Notes: a model not told the origin generated them from the letters alone. A stretch of 57,716 nucleotides of DNA from Erysipelotrichaceae bacterium (GCA_017431405.1 JAFRLB010000042.1:1-57716); one strand, 5' to 3'; positions 1 to 10,021 are shown, counted from the first letter of the stretch. A program made the numbers and translations.

Positions 1-1054
1 ACTGATCAACATCTTCCATAGGTACGACATTCTTTAATGACATTTCGATACCTACATCTTCCCCAAGCTTCTTAACTGCGGCTACAGCTGCCTGGCGTGC
101 TTCTTCCAGAGGCATTGTGTAAGCACCTTCAACGCCGAATGCATCAGCGATGTCACGGTACTTTTCGCCAGTGCATGGTGCATTGTATGCCATTACTGTT
201 GGAAGTAATGTAGCACAGGCCTTGCCATGAGGCATGTTGTAGTAAGCTGATAAGGTGTGAGCCATTGAGTGGTCAACGCCTAAGCCAACATTTGAGAAGC
301 CCATGCCGGCAACATACTGTGCCAAAGCCATTGTTTCTCTGTCTTCAGGAACATTATTAACTGCTCCTCTTAAGCTCTTGGCAATTAAGCGGATGGCCTT
401 GATGTGGAACATGTCAGATAATTCCCAGGCACCAGCTGTAATGTAACCTTCGATTGCGTGTGTTAAGGCATCCATGCCTGTTGCGGCTGTTAAGCCTCTT
501 GGCATTGTGCTCATCATTTCCGGATCTACGAAAGCTACAACCGGGATGTCATTTACGTCTACACAGACGAACTTTCTCTTGTTTTCAACATCTGTAATAA
601 CATAGTTGATTGTTACTTCAGCAGCTGTACCGGCTGTTGTTGGAACAGCTAAGATAGGAGTGCAGGCATGCTTTGTTGGGGCAACACCTTCAAGTGATCT
701 TACATCAGCGAATTCAGGGTTGGTATTGATGATACCGATTGCCTTTGAAGTATCCATTGAAGAACCGCCACCGATAGCGATGATGAAATCTGCTTCTGCT
801 TCAGCGAAAGCCTTAACACCACTCTGAACATTTTCAATGGTTGGGTTTGGCTGAATGTTGCTGTAGAGGCTGTAAGGAATTCCAGCTTCATCTAACAGAT
901 CTGTTACCTTAGCGGTAACGCCGAATTTTACCAGATCAGGGTCTGAAGCAACGAAAGCCTTCCTGAAGCCTCTGCGCTTGATTTCAGGTACGATTTCCTT
1001 GATGGCACCTGCGCCATGATAACTGGTTTCATTTAATACAAAACGATTTGACAT
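1..1054 (-). CDS. fucO: Iron-containing alcohol dehydrogenase, lactaldehyde reductase (FucO) type, 3' end cut off
   Basis: The reading frame starts at an ATG at 1054 behind a GGGAGG ribosome site and runs off the left edge, so the C-terminal part is missing. The protein begins MSNRFVLNETSYHGAG. It contains the nucleotide-binding run AIGGGSSMDTSKAIGI, then TTAGTAAEVT, DALTHAIEGY and VDHSMAHTLSAYYNMPHG. These match the group III Fe-dependent alcohol dehydrogenases, and by memory are closest to FucO, which interconverts lactaldehyde and 1,2-propanediol with NAD. The Asp and His of DALTHAIEGY and the two His of VDHSMAH and NMPHG correspond to the four iron ligands of FucO. No fucose or rhamnose catabolic gene is visible, so the physiological substrate is inferred from similarity only. 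It lies downstream of mnmE on the same strand, separated by a hairpin. Confidence 0.85.
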   Translation of the reverse strand, partial: MSNRFVLNETSYHGAGAIKEIVPEIKRRGFRKAFVASDPDLVKFGVTAKVTDLLDEAGIPYSLYSNIQPNPTIENVQSGVKAFAEAEADFIIAIGGGSSMDTSKAIGIINTNPEFADVRSLEGVAPTKHACTPILAVPTTAGTAAEVTINYVITDVENKRKFVCVDVNDIPVVAFVDPEMMSTMPRGLTAATGMDALTHAIEGYITAGAWELSDMFHIKAIRLIAKSLRGAVNNVPEDRETMALAQYVAGMGFSNVGLGVDHSMAHTLSAYYNMPHGKACATLLPTVMAYNAPCTGEKYRDIADAFGVEGAYTMPLEEARQAAVAAVKKLGEDVGIEMSLKNVVPMEDVDQ

Positions 1055-1092
1055 TGTGTTTTCCTCCCTTTATATTTTTATTTTACCAAATC

Positions 1093-1128
1093 AAAAATAA
1101 CACTACTATTAATAGTAATGTTATTTTT
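1093..1128 (-). terminator. Hairpin after mnmE, probable terminator
   Basis: A 36-base near-perfect palindrome (16-bp stem with one G-T pair, TTAA loop) closes with a run of T on the minus strand just after the mnmE stop. The very A/T-rich stem is weaker than usual, so some readthrough into the dehydrogenase gene is possible. Confidence 0.55.
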
Positions 1129-1145
1129 GCTAATAATTTCACAAT

Positions 1146-2480
1146 CTATTTTCCTACACAGAATCTTGAGAAGATTCCATCCAGCAGATCTTCCCTGTGA
1201 TACTCGCCAATGATCTCCTTTAAGCATCTGTAGGCATTCTGCAGGTCCTCATTTACCAGATCCAGAGGAATCCCATCATCCAGACTCTTCTTAACCACCA
1301 GCATGGAATTTCTGGCTTCCTTCATTAAGGAGATCTGTCTTTCATTAGTCAAAGTTGGCTGAACCAGCGCTACCTGATCCTTTTCAAACATTTCATTGAT
1401 CTTATCTATCAGGTTATCAATGTTACCTTCTGAAGCACTGATGCCTAATGGCAATTCATCACTTACCAGATCCTGCTTATTGTAGACAATAATCCTGTTT
1501 GTGTTTTCCGTATCCTTAAGCAGCTGCTTGTCTTCTTCATCAGGTTCACTTGAACCATCCAGTACGACAATTACCAGCTGAGCTTCGCTTAAGGCCTGTC
1601 TGCTTTTTTCAATGCCGATCTTTTCAATCTTATTAGCCGTATCATGAATGCCAGCCGTATCGATCAGATGCAATGTTACATTCTTCAAACGTACATCACC
1701 TTCTACCAGGTCTCTGGTAGTTCCGGCAATGTCGGTTACGATTGCCTTATTCTCAGATAACAGGGCATTTAACAAGCTGCTCTTACCAACATTAGGCTTG
1801 CCGACTATGACAGTCTTTACGCCTTCCTTGATGATCATGCTGCTTTCGGCAACAGAAAGAACATGAGAGCACCTTTGAAGCCAGTCATCAACCAACGGTC
1901 TGATTTCCTCAGTGGTTATGATTCCCACATCATCGTATTCCGGATAGTCAATGTTTACTTCAATGTTGGCAATTATCTGCATTACCTCATCCATTAACGG
2001 ATCAAGCATCTTTTTAACATTACCGGAAAGACTGTTTACAGCCAGCTTGGCATTATCCTTATTGTCAGCTCTGATCAGATCATTAACAGCTTCAGCCTGA
2101 GTCAGGTCCATCTTGCCATTAAGGAATGCTCTCTTGGTGAATTCACCATTGATTGCCTGACGTGCACCGGCCTCAAGACACAAGCCCAAAATCCTTCTGG
2201 TAATGAATAAGCCGCCATGGCAATTAATTTCAACCATGTCTTCGCCAGTATAGGAGTGCGGAGCCTTAAACACATTGACCAATACTTCATCTACCTTACT
2301 ACCATCTTCTGGATCAGTAATGAAACCATAGTAAATATGATATCCTTCATATTCCTTTGCCTTACTGACAAATAATTTATCAAGAATATCGAATGTTTTT
2401 TCACCGCTTAAACGGATGATTGAAATTGCTCCACTGGCGATCATTGAGGTGGAAACTGCCGCTATCGTATCGTTTAACAT
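1146..2480 (-). CDS. mnmE: tRNA uridine-5-carboxymethylaminomethyl(34) synthesis GTPase MnmE
   Basis: This is a 444-residue protein of the usual MnmE length. The N-terminal tetrahydrofolate-binding domain (residues 1-120) begins MLNDTIAAVSTSMIASGAIS, followed by a helical domain. The inserted G domain has G1 GKPNVGKS (227-234), TTR (254-256), G3 DTAG (274-277) and G4 NKQD (334-337). The chain ends FCVGK, with the conserved near-terminal Cys at 441. With MnmG it builds the cmnm5 group on wobble uridine 34 of tRNAs, in the cytoplasm. In many Firmicutes mnmE sits in one run with mnmG and rsmG. Here rsmG lies 11 kb away on the other strand and mnmG is not in the window. Confidence 0.97.
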   Translation of the reverse strand: MLNDTIAAVSTSMIASGAISIIRLSGEKTFDILDKLFVSKAKEYEGYHIYYGFITDPEDGSKVDEVLVNVFKAPHSYTGEDMVEINCHGGLFITRRILGLCLEAGARQAINGEFTKRAFLNGKMDLTQAEAVNDLIRADNKDNAKLAVNSLSGNVKKMLDPLMDEVMQIIANIEVNIDYPEYDDVGIITTEEIRPLVDDWLQRCSHVLSVAESSMIIKEGVKTVIVGKPNVGKSSLLNALLSENKAIVTDIAGTTRDLVEGDVRLKNVTLHLIDTAGIHDTANKIEKIGIEKSRQALSEAQLVIVVLDGSSEPDEEDKQLLKDTENTNRIIVYNKQDLVSDELPLGISASEGNIDNLIDKINEMFEKDQVALVQPTLTNERQISLMKEARNSMLVVKKSLDDGIPLDLVNEDLQNAYRCLKEIIGEYHREDLLDGIFSRFCVGK

Positions 2481-2514
2481 ATTATTATATTAACACAATC
2501 AATCACATTTAAAA

Positions 2515-2536
2515 AACAGCTTCCTTGGAAGCTGTT
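2515..2536 (-). terminator. Rho-independent terminator of the ChbG/YdjC gene
   Basis: A perfect 10-bp stem (AACAGCTTCC paired with GGAAGCTGTT) is followed by six T on the minus strand. It overlaps the stop codon of the deacetylase gene and separates it from mnmE. Confidence 0.9.
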
Positions 2537-3335
2537 AATACAGATCATAATATGTGATCAATTCAATGTCATTATCCTTCACCCAGTTTCTGATCCATTC
2601 AGAAGTGTCCATTTCATGATCTCTTACTCTTTCAATGGACAAGGTAGTTAAGGATAACAGTTTGGCATCCAGGAATCCCGGATGTCCGCCGATACATACA
2701 TATTCATGTTTCAGTAATTCGTCTGCGTTATCCTGAACTATCTTCAAAGGATTCTTATTCAGCTGGTCATTGGCATCAAACACCTTTTTCTGAGAAGCGA
2801 TGTCGCTTGTCTTCAGACTTCTGAAATTAAAGAAGCCGTACTTCTTCTGAATGCTCTGAGAATAAGGTATTCCTTCTTCTTCACTTATTCTGGCAATAGC
2901 TTCATTATAATGTTCATGAGAAATTGAATGACCATGCAGATAGCCTGGTTTCTTACCTGTTAACTCCACAAAACGGTCATACTGTGCTCTTATTTCACGG
3001 TATGTTTCATCATATGGGAACATTTCCCTTCTGCCCTCTTCACTCTGCCATCTTGGGTCTCTGATTCTTACGCCCGAACGAATGAATTCACCGTTTTCGT
3101 CTACCAGATGAGGTACATCTTCCTTTTTACTTACTGAAGGGCCGCTTACCAGGTTAAAGTCTATGCCAAAGCAGGCTTGAGGTCTGTCTTTCATGAATGA
3201 TACAGCCAATTCAGCATCAGGCATGTTGGAAAAAAGCCCGGTGTTTCTTAATATTCCATTATCAATTGCATCTACTATTCCCAAGGTAACACCCTTGGTA
3301 AAGCCGAAATCATCTCCCTGTACTAATAGTTTCAT
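2535..3335 (-). CDS. ChbG/YdjC-family carbohydrate deacetylase
   Basis: I place the start at the ATG at 3335 (MKLLVQGDDFGF) because an AAGGAAA ribosome site precedes it. The upstream in-frame extension contains the promoter and is unlikely to be translated. The protein has 266 residues. GDDFG near the N-terminus supplies the metal-binding Asp pair. HGHSISHEH is the second metal and catalytic segment typical of the YdjC/ChbG fold, and IGGHPGFLD is another conserved block. ChbG removes an acetyl group from chitooligosaccharides such as diacetylchitobiose 6-phosphate. The exact substrate here is not shown. No chitobiose PTS genes adjoin it, and nagA is far away at 42 kb, so the role is only broadly inferred as amino-sugar or glycan deacetylation. 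Confidence 0.85.
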   Translation of the reverse strand: MKLLVQGDDFGFTKGVTLGIVDAIDNGILRNTGLFSNMPDAELAVSFMKDRPQACFGIDFNLVSGPSVSKKEDVPHLVDENGEFIRSGVRIRDPRWQSEEGRREMFPYDETYREIRAQYDRFVELTGKKPGYLHGHSISHEHYNEAIARISEEEGIPYSQSIQKKYGFFNFRSLKTSDIASQKKVFDANDQLNKNPLKIVQDNADELLKHEYVCIGGHPGFLDAKLLSLTTLSIERVRDHEMDTSEWIRNWVKDNDIELITYYDLY

Positions 3336-3363
3336 ATTATTTTCCTTTCTTGTTACTATACTA

Positions 3364-3392
3364 ATTATATGTTTATACAAAGGTGTTTTAAA
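3364..3392 (-). promoter_or_regulatory. Promoter of the ChbG/YdjC gene
   Basis: On the minus strand TTTAAA (3387-3392) and TATAAT (3364-3369) are separated by 17 bases, ending about 30 bases before the start codon. The -35 matches 4 of 6 bases. Confidence 0.55.
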
Positions 3393-3446
3393 GCCAGGTT
3401 TTCCGTTATCATAAAGCATTTGTTGAGCTGTACATCTCCAGACAAT

Positions 3447-3477
3447 AACAGAGCCATGCAATTTGCATGGCTCTGTT
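3447..3477 (-). terminator. Strong terminator after the surface protease gene
   Basis: A long stem (AACAGAGCCATGCA paired with TGCATGGCTCTGTT) lies just after the stop codon of the 2162-residue protease. The T tract is short (TTATT), but the stem is very stable. Confidence 0.75.
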
Positions 3478-3484
3478 CAATAAA

Positions 3485-6400
3485 TTAATCCATTATTCTT
3501 TTTCTTCTGTTGTACTGTCTTACAGTCAGATACATTCCGGCAACTGCTACCGCGAGCATTGCATACCATTCATTGATATGACTGTGGTCACCGGTGTCAA
3601 CAGTCTTAGGGATTATAATAACCTTAACATCTGTATATGTCTTGCCGTTTAATGTAACGGTAGCTGTGTAGGTTATCTTTCCTTCCTTACTGCTGCTGGC
3701 CTCTTCCTTCTTAACTGATACTTCAGCATCCAGAACAAGAACATGTTCTTCATTGTTTTCACAGACAAATGTTGCTTCTGCAGTTAAGTTATCGTCAGAC
3801 CATGTGAACTCAGGTTCGCCATATTCATGACCAAAGCCCTTAACATTAGCCGCACTCTTTTCAGCTAAGCCAAGATCAGAATCACGTTCATTGACTTCAA
3901 TGTCAACATCAGCGTCTTCACAGCCTGGAGTAAAGATGAACTTAGCCAGGATGTTACCCTTCAATTCAGGATCTTCACAGGCAAAGGCAAACTTGATAGT
4001 TCCTTTTTCTGTTTCATTTGCTGAATAGTAAGTCAGTGTACTCACAGTATCAACATATGTCAGTAATTCAGGATCATATGTTACAGTGATCAGACCATTA
4101 GTTACATCAACATCCTCTGTATAAATGATTGTATAATCATCAGATTCAGTTTCACCAGCACTGACATTCAGAACTGCCTTTTCAGTACGTACAGTCTTAG
4201 GAACATAGTTTCTGATTGCGTTCAATGAACCTGCGACAGTATTTTCTGCATTTTCTTCAGCTGGTTCTTCACCCGGTTCAGCTGGTGTTTCCTCAGCAGC
4301 TGGTTCACCAGCTACAGGTTCTTCAACTGCAGGTGTCTCGTCAACAGGTTCTTCTTCAGCTGGAACTTCTTCAACAACTGGTTCTTCTGTTTCTACAGCT
4401 GGTTCTGCAGGTGTTTCTTCTGCAGGTTCAGCAATAGGTTCTGTTGTTTCTTCAGTCGGTTCTTCAGTAACAGGAACTTCCTCAGCTGGTGTTTCTTCGA
4501 CAACTGATTCTTCGATTGCAGGTGTCTCTTCAACAGCTGTAGTTTCTTCTGTAACTGGAGCTTCTTCAACTACGGGTGCTTCTTCACTGCTCTTTTCAAA
4601 CAGTGTTACCTTAGACATAGCATGGCCGTTTCCTAATTCAACATTTCTGACTTCTGCAGGTAATTCTACATTTGACATTGTGTCAATGCTATCAAGAGCT
4701 AAATCGAACAGTGTGGAAATATTGTCAATTCCAGGAATCGTTCCAATATACTGTGCCTGGATCGTAGTAGCTTCTTCACTCATGTCAATGAAGTAAATTG
4801 ACTTGGTGGTGTTGTCAGCTACAAACAGGCTGTCAAGTCCTGTCAGATAACCGCCAAATGTCATTGAATATGCCGTTATGTCATCACCAAATGACAGACC
4901 TTCAACTATTCTTATAGGGTTTATCTGGGTGTCCATTTCATTTTCAGTATTTATGTACAGATATACAACATATAATACACCGGCATTGTCGAGTGCATAA
5001 TAAACGTCTGTCTGACCATAGCCACTTTCGAATGAAGCGGCATATGTTATGGCTACCAGATCGCCGTATGTTTCACCGCTGTAGTCATAAATCAGAAGCT
5101 GTCCTTCTTCAGGATCAAATGCTTCAATGAAATTACTTTCAGTAATACCGACCAGGGTAAGATTCAGCTCGGTCTGTGATTCTTCATCAAAGAAGTAATG
5201 TGCTGGCATGTTGGCACCATCGATCAGTGCATAATCTTCGACGATTCCAAACATTTCAAAACTGTTATCATATACAATTCCGTCTTCTTCAATTACATAT
5301 CTGTAGAAATCCAGATCATCATCATTACCATAGATGTACTTACCGGCTTCTGCGCCACCAAAGAATGGCATATCAACACCTTCACCGATTGAATACATGC
5401 TCATATCTGACAGGTCAATCTCAACAAAGTCAACCTGCTTACCGCTTGAAACCTGTGCATAGAGGAATGTATCTTCCATTGGTGATGCTTCAACTACGTT
5501 AACTACTGCATAACCATACTTATTGTTATAATTTGAGATTGCCAGTACATAGGCAGAGCCAGGAGCTACAGCCTTGACGTGACCGTTCTGATCTACCGTA
5601 ACAACTTCTTCATCATATGACATCCAGGTTACTGTTCTGTCAGGCAGATATTCAGGTTCAACATACGCAGTCAGGTCTGCTTCCTCCTTAACACCCATGA
5701 TGAGAGTCAGAGATTCAGGACTTACATTTACTACTGTTTCGTTAAACTCATCTGTTTCCTCAAGAGTATATGTCTCAGCATACAGATAGATTTCTCCCGG
5801 TTCTTCACTGAGAATGAATGCTTCATCATCTTCACTGAAATACATGCCTCCGATTGCGTAAGCTGCATCCTCATCCGGATAATACATTACATAAGCCAGA
5901 TATGGTAAATCATATGTCATTTCCTCTATAGGGTCCTGATCCCATGTTACATATGGCTCTTCGTAATCATTAACGCCAAGGTTTCCACCAAACTGGTAGT
6001 TCACAAATGCGAATGTATTAAAATCATCATATTCGTAAGCAGCTACAGATGACCAGATATCAGAATCCATCAGTTCACTTCCTAATATGTATGTGCCGAT
6101 TTCGTCATCTTCCATGATATTAACAATAGCAGAACTTGTATAAGCTTTCAGTCCTGTACTTGCTAATACGTATCCTTCGCCTGCTTCATCTGTTTCTGCG
6201 ATGACATAGTTCACACCGTCTTCAAGTTCATCTGTCAGAACAAAGATCTGAATATGCTTGTAGATTGGTGCCTCTTCATCAATAACTTCCAGAACAGCTG
6301 TTTCATTAGCTGCATAGTCGGCTGCGAATACTACCAGTGAGTTACAGTCTTCAATATCTCCGGCATATTCACTGATGTCAAATACATAAGTGATCTCCTC

Positions 6401-9400
6401 ACCGGCTTCAGACTGATCAGGTAATACGGCATCATATGTGTATGATCCACCGGCATCAGTCAGTGCAAGCAATGCCACATATCTGTTATCATGCAATGTT
6501 ACAGTAACAGTACCTGCTTCCAGATCTGTTACAACGTCTTCAATGGTCGGCAGAGTATCATCTACAGTTAATGTATATCCATAATATGTACCGTTTCCGA
6601 GTTCGTCGCCCTTAGCGAGTGTTTCAAACTCTTCAGCTGATACGCTTCCTGATGTATTGCCATTCCTCTGCATTGCAGTATATTCAGGAATAGCATATGC
6701 ACCAATTGAGAATCTGTCTCCTTCTACTAATCCAAGACTTTCTATAGTCTGATTGATCTTGGCCTTTATCGGTTTGTTATTTCTCCACTGGCCAAGATAT
6801 GTATATGCACTGTAGACTTCCTCAGCTACCTTTTCACTTAATAATGTATCAGTTACATTGTCACTGTCATCAAGAGCGAATCCGAATACACCGGCATTAC
6901 CGGCATCACGGATCAGGGTATACTTGAATGTCTTGATGTTGGTATCACTGCTGATGGCGAGTCTGTCTTCAGGGAATACATCTTCAATGATGTAAGGATT
7001 TCCGCTGAATATTGTTGCCTTGTTTTCAGATGGATATTTAACTTCCATGTAGTTGGTACCAACACCGGCATATGGTGTCATACCTTCATAATAGTAATCA
7101 AGCAATGGTACATCAAACATTGACGGATCTTCCCAGTTTCCGTAGAAACCTAAGATTGGAATTGAATGTGATACGTCAAGTAAACCACCGTCATCTGTTG
7201 TAGATACACATGTCATATAGGCATAGCCTTCAACATATGCGCCGTTAGTGTATGTTTCATCAAGTGTTTCAGTATCGTTCAAGGTAATTGTTACCTTGAC
7301 ATCTCTGGTTTCACCTGCTCTGACAAGAATCTGACCTTCAGTAGCAATGCCTCTGACTGCGAGCCAGTCGATAAGCAGTTTTGCATCATAAGAAGAAATG
7401 CCTTCAACTTCGTCCATTTCTCCTGCTTCAAGGTCAAGTTCTTCGCCGTCTACTGTTTCTGTCAGATAATCAAGCAGTGCTTGAGCGTCATCGTAATCAG
7501 TATCGCCGTCCTTATCAACGTCATGTCCGAATACTCCTTCTTCAGAGAAATCGAACACGACATCTGCATCAAGTTCATCGATGTCTTTTGAAAGATAGTT
7601 TGCACCATCAATTTCTTTCATCTTCTGGGTGAACATGTCAGCTGAGAAGGCGTATGCCAGATCATCATCACTCATGTTCGTAATGCTGAAGCTGAATTCA
7701 TACTTACCTGTATCACTGGCACCTAATTCAGCCTTAACCTTACCGTCTGCGTATGATTCAGTTGCGTCTTCTCCCATCATGATGAATGAAAGTGCATTGG
7801 CAGCAGCATTAACATTACCCAAGCCAGCACCCTGCTGAATTACAGGCAGATATTCTCCCTCCGGCTTCATTGGGATGGCAGTTGACATTAACAGGCTTGT
7901 GATCAGTGTACGAGCATTACCGTTAGTCCACTTTGCCAGATCATTTTCACGGATGTACTGAGCCAGAATGGCAGCCATGCCTGTTACATGAGGTGCAGCC
8001 ATTGAGGTTCCGTCCATGTTTTCATAACTGTCTTCGGTCATACCGTTAACAGAGTAAATGCTCTCACCAGGAGCAGTGATCTCAGGCTTCAGAATCAGAG
8101 ATGAAGGAACACCCCATGAGCTGAAATCTGAAACAGTTGCTTCTTCAAGTTCAATCTTCTTATCAGTTGTTATTTCTTCAACGCTGGTAACTTTTACCGT
8201 TCCGGTATAGTAATATATTGCAAGACCGTATTCCGGAAGTTCAAAATAGTGTTCTTCAGAACCTGCCAGAACCTTCTGAGCATCCTCAAGTGAAATGCCA
8301 ACCATTGGGAATTCACCGACATAGCTTGTCAGATCCATAGCTGGAGCACCGTCATCAGCGTTGTTGGCTACTACTACTGCAGCCGGATTATAATCAATGG
8401 CGTTATTACCCTTGACATAGAATGAAAGTTCCCCACGGTTAATGATGACGACCTTTCCTTCTAAATCCACGTCCATTGAAACTAATGCATAGTCAGTCGG
8501 AGTGCCCAGACCATCAATGTAGACATAATCGTAATCTCCGGCAATGCTGGCCATTCTGGCACCGGTTGACTGAGTTTCAGCATAGAATGAAGAAACTGTA
8601 TCATTGAAAATCAACGGTGATCCGGTTAAGCCAACGTTGGTAGCTGCCGCTACTGCCAGTGAATTAACATATGAACCAGGAGATCCTACAGTATCAAAAC
8701 TGACGTCTCCTTCATACAGATAACCATTTGGAGGATTACTTACAGAAGTATCGTTCCATGCATAGGAGTTACCTGCTGACATTACGACAACAGCACCCTT
8801 TTCCGTCAGGCTGTCCATTACTTCCTGATATTCATATGAGAATGTGAAACCGGAAGCTGAAGAACCTAATGAAAGGTTGATTGAATCAGCACCTAAGACG
8901 ATTGCGTCTTCAATTGCGGCCATGTAGTCAGAGTCATATGCTCCGCCGCCCTTACCGAATACCTTCATGGTAAGGATCTGAGCATCAGGTGCAACACCTA
9001 CTGCGTATACGCTTGAAGATGCGTCCTGATAACCGCCATTGCCGTCAGGAACAAATCTGTTGGCAGCTGCGATACCGGAAACATGTGAACCGTGTTCTTC
9101 CTGATCATCATTGTAGTGGTCTGTACTGTAATTACTGTCTACATAGTTATAGGCAAATGGTACTTTGGAATTAAGGTAAACCTGTTCAGGATCAACCGTA
9201 ACGTTCAGGCTGTTAACCAGATTACTTACTTCATCCTTTGTCAACAGGTCAACGTCCTTACCTGTCTGCTCCAAAGCATACTCAAAGGCACCACTGTCAA
9301 ATGAAAGGTGCTTATCATTAATACCTGTGTCTATAATGGCTACCTTACTGCCGGCACCGGTATATCCATTTGCCCAGGCTTCAGTAGCATAAATCATTTC

Positions 9401-9973
9401 CTTTGTTGTGAAAGAAGTGTTCGGACCGTCAGCGTCCCTGCTCATCTCATATTTGTTTTCGATGGCAACAGCCTTGACTCCTCTGGCTTCTTCAATCTTT
9501 GCGATATCTCCATATCTGATTTCTGCAGATATCATGTTTGTTGCCAGTGTCAGGTTCCATTTGACATCAATGTCAATGCCCCACTTACTGACAATTGACT
9601 GAACAAGTTTCTGCTGTTCAGCGTTCAGCTGGCTACGATATCTCATTGCCCTGACATCGTCAGCGACATTTTCGATTGAATAGCCTGCATCCAGTGTAGA
9701 TGGACTTTCAAGAACAATGGATACACGGACAATGTCATCATCCGCATACTTCTGTTCTTCCTCAGCACCATCTCTTGATAACTGTCCGTCATTCCCTGCC
9801 GGAAGATTCAAGACATCAATGCCTATTGTTGATGGATCAACAGAGTTGTCTTTTTCTTCCGTTTCTTCTACAGGCGGATAGCTGACAGGTTCATCAAGTG
9901 GCTCTGCATATGTTACATGCAAGCCTGAAATCATCAAAACACTTGCCAGTAACAGCGACAAAAGCTTTTTCAT
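3485..9973 (-). CDS. Giant cell-surface subtilisin-like serine protease (S8) with dockerin, Ig-like and cohesin-like modules
   Basis: The protein has 2162 residues. A signal peptide spans about 1-23 (MKKLLSLLLASVLMISGLH then TYAEP), followed by an inhibitor-like prodomain. The S8 catalytic domain has Asp215 (AIIDTG), His294 (EEHGSHVSG), oxyanion Asn402 (SAGN) and Ser657 (DGTSMAAPH). A PA-like insert lies between Asn and Ser (about 480-600), as in lactocepin and C5a peptidase. A dockerin-like pair of Ca-binding loops (818-838 and 850-871) sits inside the following beta domain. A BIG2 Ig-like domain covers about 1414-1495. Residues 1795-1910 are a Glu/Pro/Thr/Ala-rich spacer. A cohesin-like beta domain (about 1930-2035) and a GHEYGEPEFTWS-type repeat (2047-2120) follow. 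The C-terminus has TVDTGDHSH, a transmembrane helix and NRRKR. That resembles a sortase signal but lacks canonical LPxTG. It probably degrades host or dietary proteins at the cell wall. Confidence 0.93.
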   Translation of the reverse strand: MKKLLSLLLASVLMISGLHVTYAEPLDEPVSYPPVEETEEKDNSVDPSTIGIDVLNLPAGNDGQLSRDGAEEEQKYADDDIVRVSIVLESPSTLDAGYSIENVADDVRAMRYRSQLNAEQQKLVQSIVSKWGIDIDVKWNLTLATNMISAEIRYGDIAKIEEARGVKAVAIENKYEMSRDADGPNTSFTTKEMIYATEAWANGYTGAGSKVAIIDTGINDKHLSFDSGAFEYALEQTGKDVDLLTKDEVSNLVNSLNVTVDPEQVYLNSKVPFAYNYVDSNYSTDHYNDDQEEHGSHVSGIAAANRFVPDGNGGYQDASSSVYAVGVAPDAQILTMKVFGKGGGAYDSDYMAAIEDAIVLGADSINLSLGSSASGFTFSYEYQEVMDSLTEKGAVVVMSAGNSYAWNDTSVSNPPNGYLYEGDVSFDTVGSPGSYVNSLAVAAATNVGLTGSPLIFNDTVSSFYAETQSTGARMASIAGDYDYVYIDGLGTPTDYALVSMDVDLEGKVVIINRGELSFYVKGNNAIDYNPAAVVVANNADDGAPAMDLTSYVGEFPMVGISLEDAQKVLAGSEEHYFELPEYGLAIYYYTGTVKVTSVEEITTDKKIELEEATVSDFSSWGVPSSLILKPEITAPGESIYSVNGMTEDSYENMDGTSMAAPHVTGMAAILAQYIRENDLAKWTNGNARTLITSLLMSTAIPMKPEGEYLPVIQQGAGLGNVNAAANALSFIMMGEDATESYADGKVKAELGASDTGKYEFSFSITNMSDDDLAYAFSADMFTQKMKEIDGANYLSKDIDELDADVVFDFSEEGVFGHDVDKDGDTDYDDAQALLDYLTETVDGEELDLEAGEMDEVEGISSYDAKLLIDWLAVRGIATEGQILVRAGETRDVKVTITLNDTETLDETYTNGAYVEGYAYMTCVSTTDDGGLLDVSHSIPILGFYGNWEDPSMFDVPLLDYYYEGMTPYAGVGTNYMEVKYPSENKATIFSGNPYIIEDVFPEDRLAISSDTNIKTFKYTLIRDAGNAGVFGFALDDSDNVTDTLLSEKVAEEVYSAYTYLGQWRNNKPIKAKINQTIESLGLVEGDRFSIGAYAIPEYTAMQRNGNTSGSVSAEEFETLAKGDELGNGTYYGYTLTVDDTLPTIEDVVTDLEAGTVTVTLHDNRYVALLALTDAGGSYTYDAVLPDQSEAGEEITYVFDISEYAGDIEDCNSLVVFAADYAANETAVLEVIDEEAPIYKHIQIFVLTDELEDGVNYVIAETDEAGEGYVLASTGLKAYTSSAIVNIMEDDEIGTYILGSELMDSDIWSSVAAYEYDDFNTFAFVNYQFGGNLGVNDYEEPYVTWDQDPIEEMTYDLPYLAYVMYYPDEDAAYAIGGMYFSEDDEAFILSEEPGEIYLYAETYTLEETDEFNETVVNVSPESLTLIMGVKEEADLTAYVEPEYLPDRTVTWMSYDEEVVTVDQNGHVKAVAPGSAYVLAISNYNNKYGYAVVNVVEASPMEDTFLYAQVSSGKQVDFVEIDLSDMSMYSIGEGVDMPFFGGAEAGKYIYGNDDDLDFYRYVIEEDGIVYDNSFEMFGIVEDYALIDGANMPAHYFFDEESQTELNLTLVGITESNFIEAFDPEEGQLLIYDYSGETYGDLVAITYAASFESGYGQTDVYYALDNAGVLYVVYLYINTENEMDTQINPIRIVEGLSFGDDITAYSMTFGGYLTGLDSLFVADNTTKSIYFIDMSEEATTIQAQYIGTIPGIDNISTLFDLALDSIDTMSNVELPAEVRNVELGNGHAMSKVTLFEKSSEEAPVVEEAPVTEETTAVEETPAIEESVVEETPAEEVPVTEEPTEETTEPIAEPAEETPAEPAVETEEPVVEEVPAEEEPVDETPAVEEPVAGEPAAEETPAEPGEEPAEENAENTVAGSLNAIRNYVPKTVRTEKAVLNVSAGETESDDYTIIYTEDVDVTNGLITVTYDPELLTYVDTVSTLTYYSANETEKGTIKFAFACEDPELKGNILAKFIFTPGCEDADVDIEVNERDSDLGLAEKSAANVKGFGHEYGEPEFTWSDDNLTAEATFVCENNEEHVLVLDAEVSVKKEEASSSKEGKITYTATVTLNGKTYTDVKVIIIPKTVDTGDHSHINEWYAMLAVAVAGMYLTVRQYNRRKRIMD

Positions 9974-10021
9974 ATAATTTCCTCCTGAAAATATATCCCT
10001 GAAATAAAAATAATTTAAATC

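Noticed and set aside
4216..4437. Plus-strand reading frame rich in Leu and Gln
   Set aside because: It is the antisense shadow of the Glu/Pro/Thr/Ala repeat stalk of the surface protease; the composition is dictated by the repeated codons.
4230..4600. Tandem DNA repeat resembling a CRISPR or minisatellite
   Set aside because: The repetition follows the coding pattern of the Glu/Pro-rich stalk with variable unit length and no spacers.
5176..5502. 108-codon plus-strand open frame
   Set aside because: It lies wholly inside the protease gene on the other strand, has no ribosome site and has a His/Arg/Tyr-heavy composition typical of a shadow frame.
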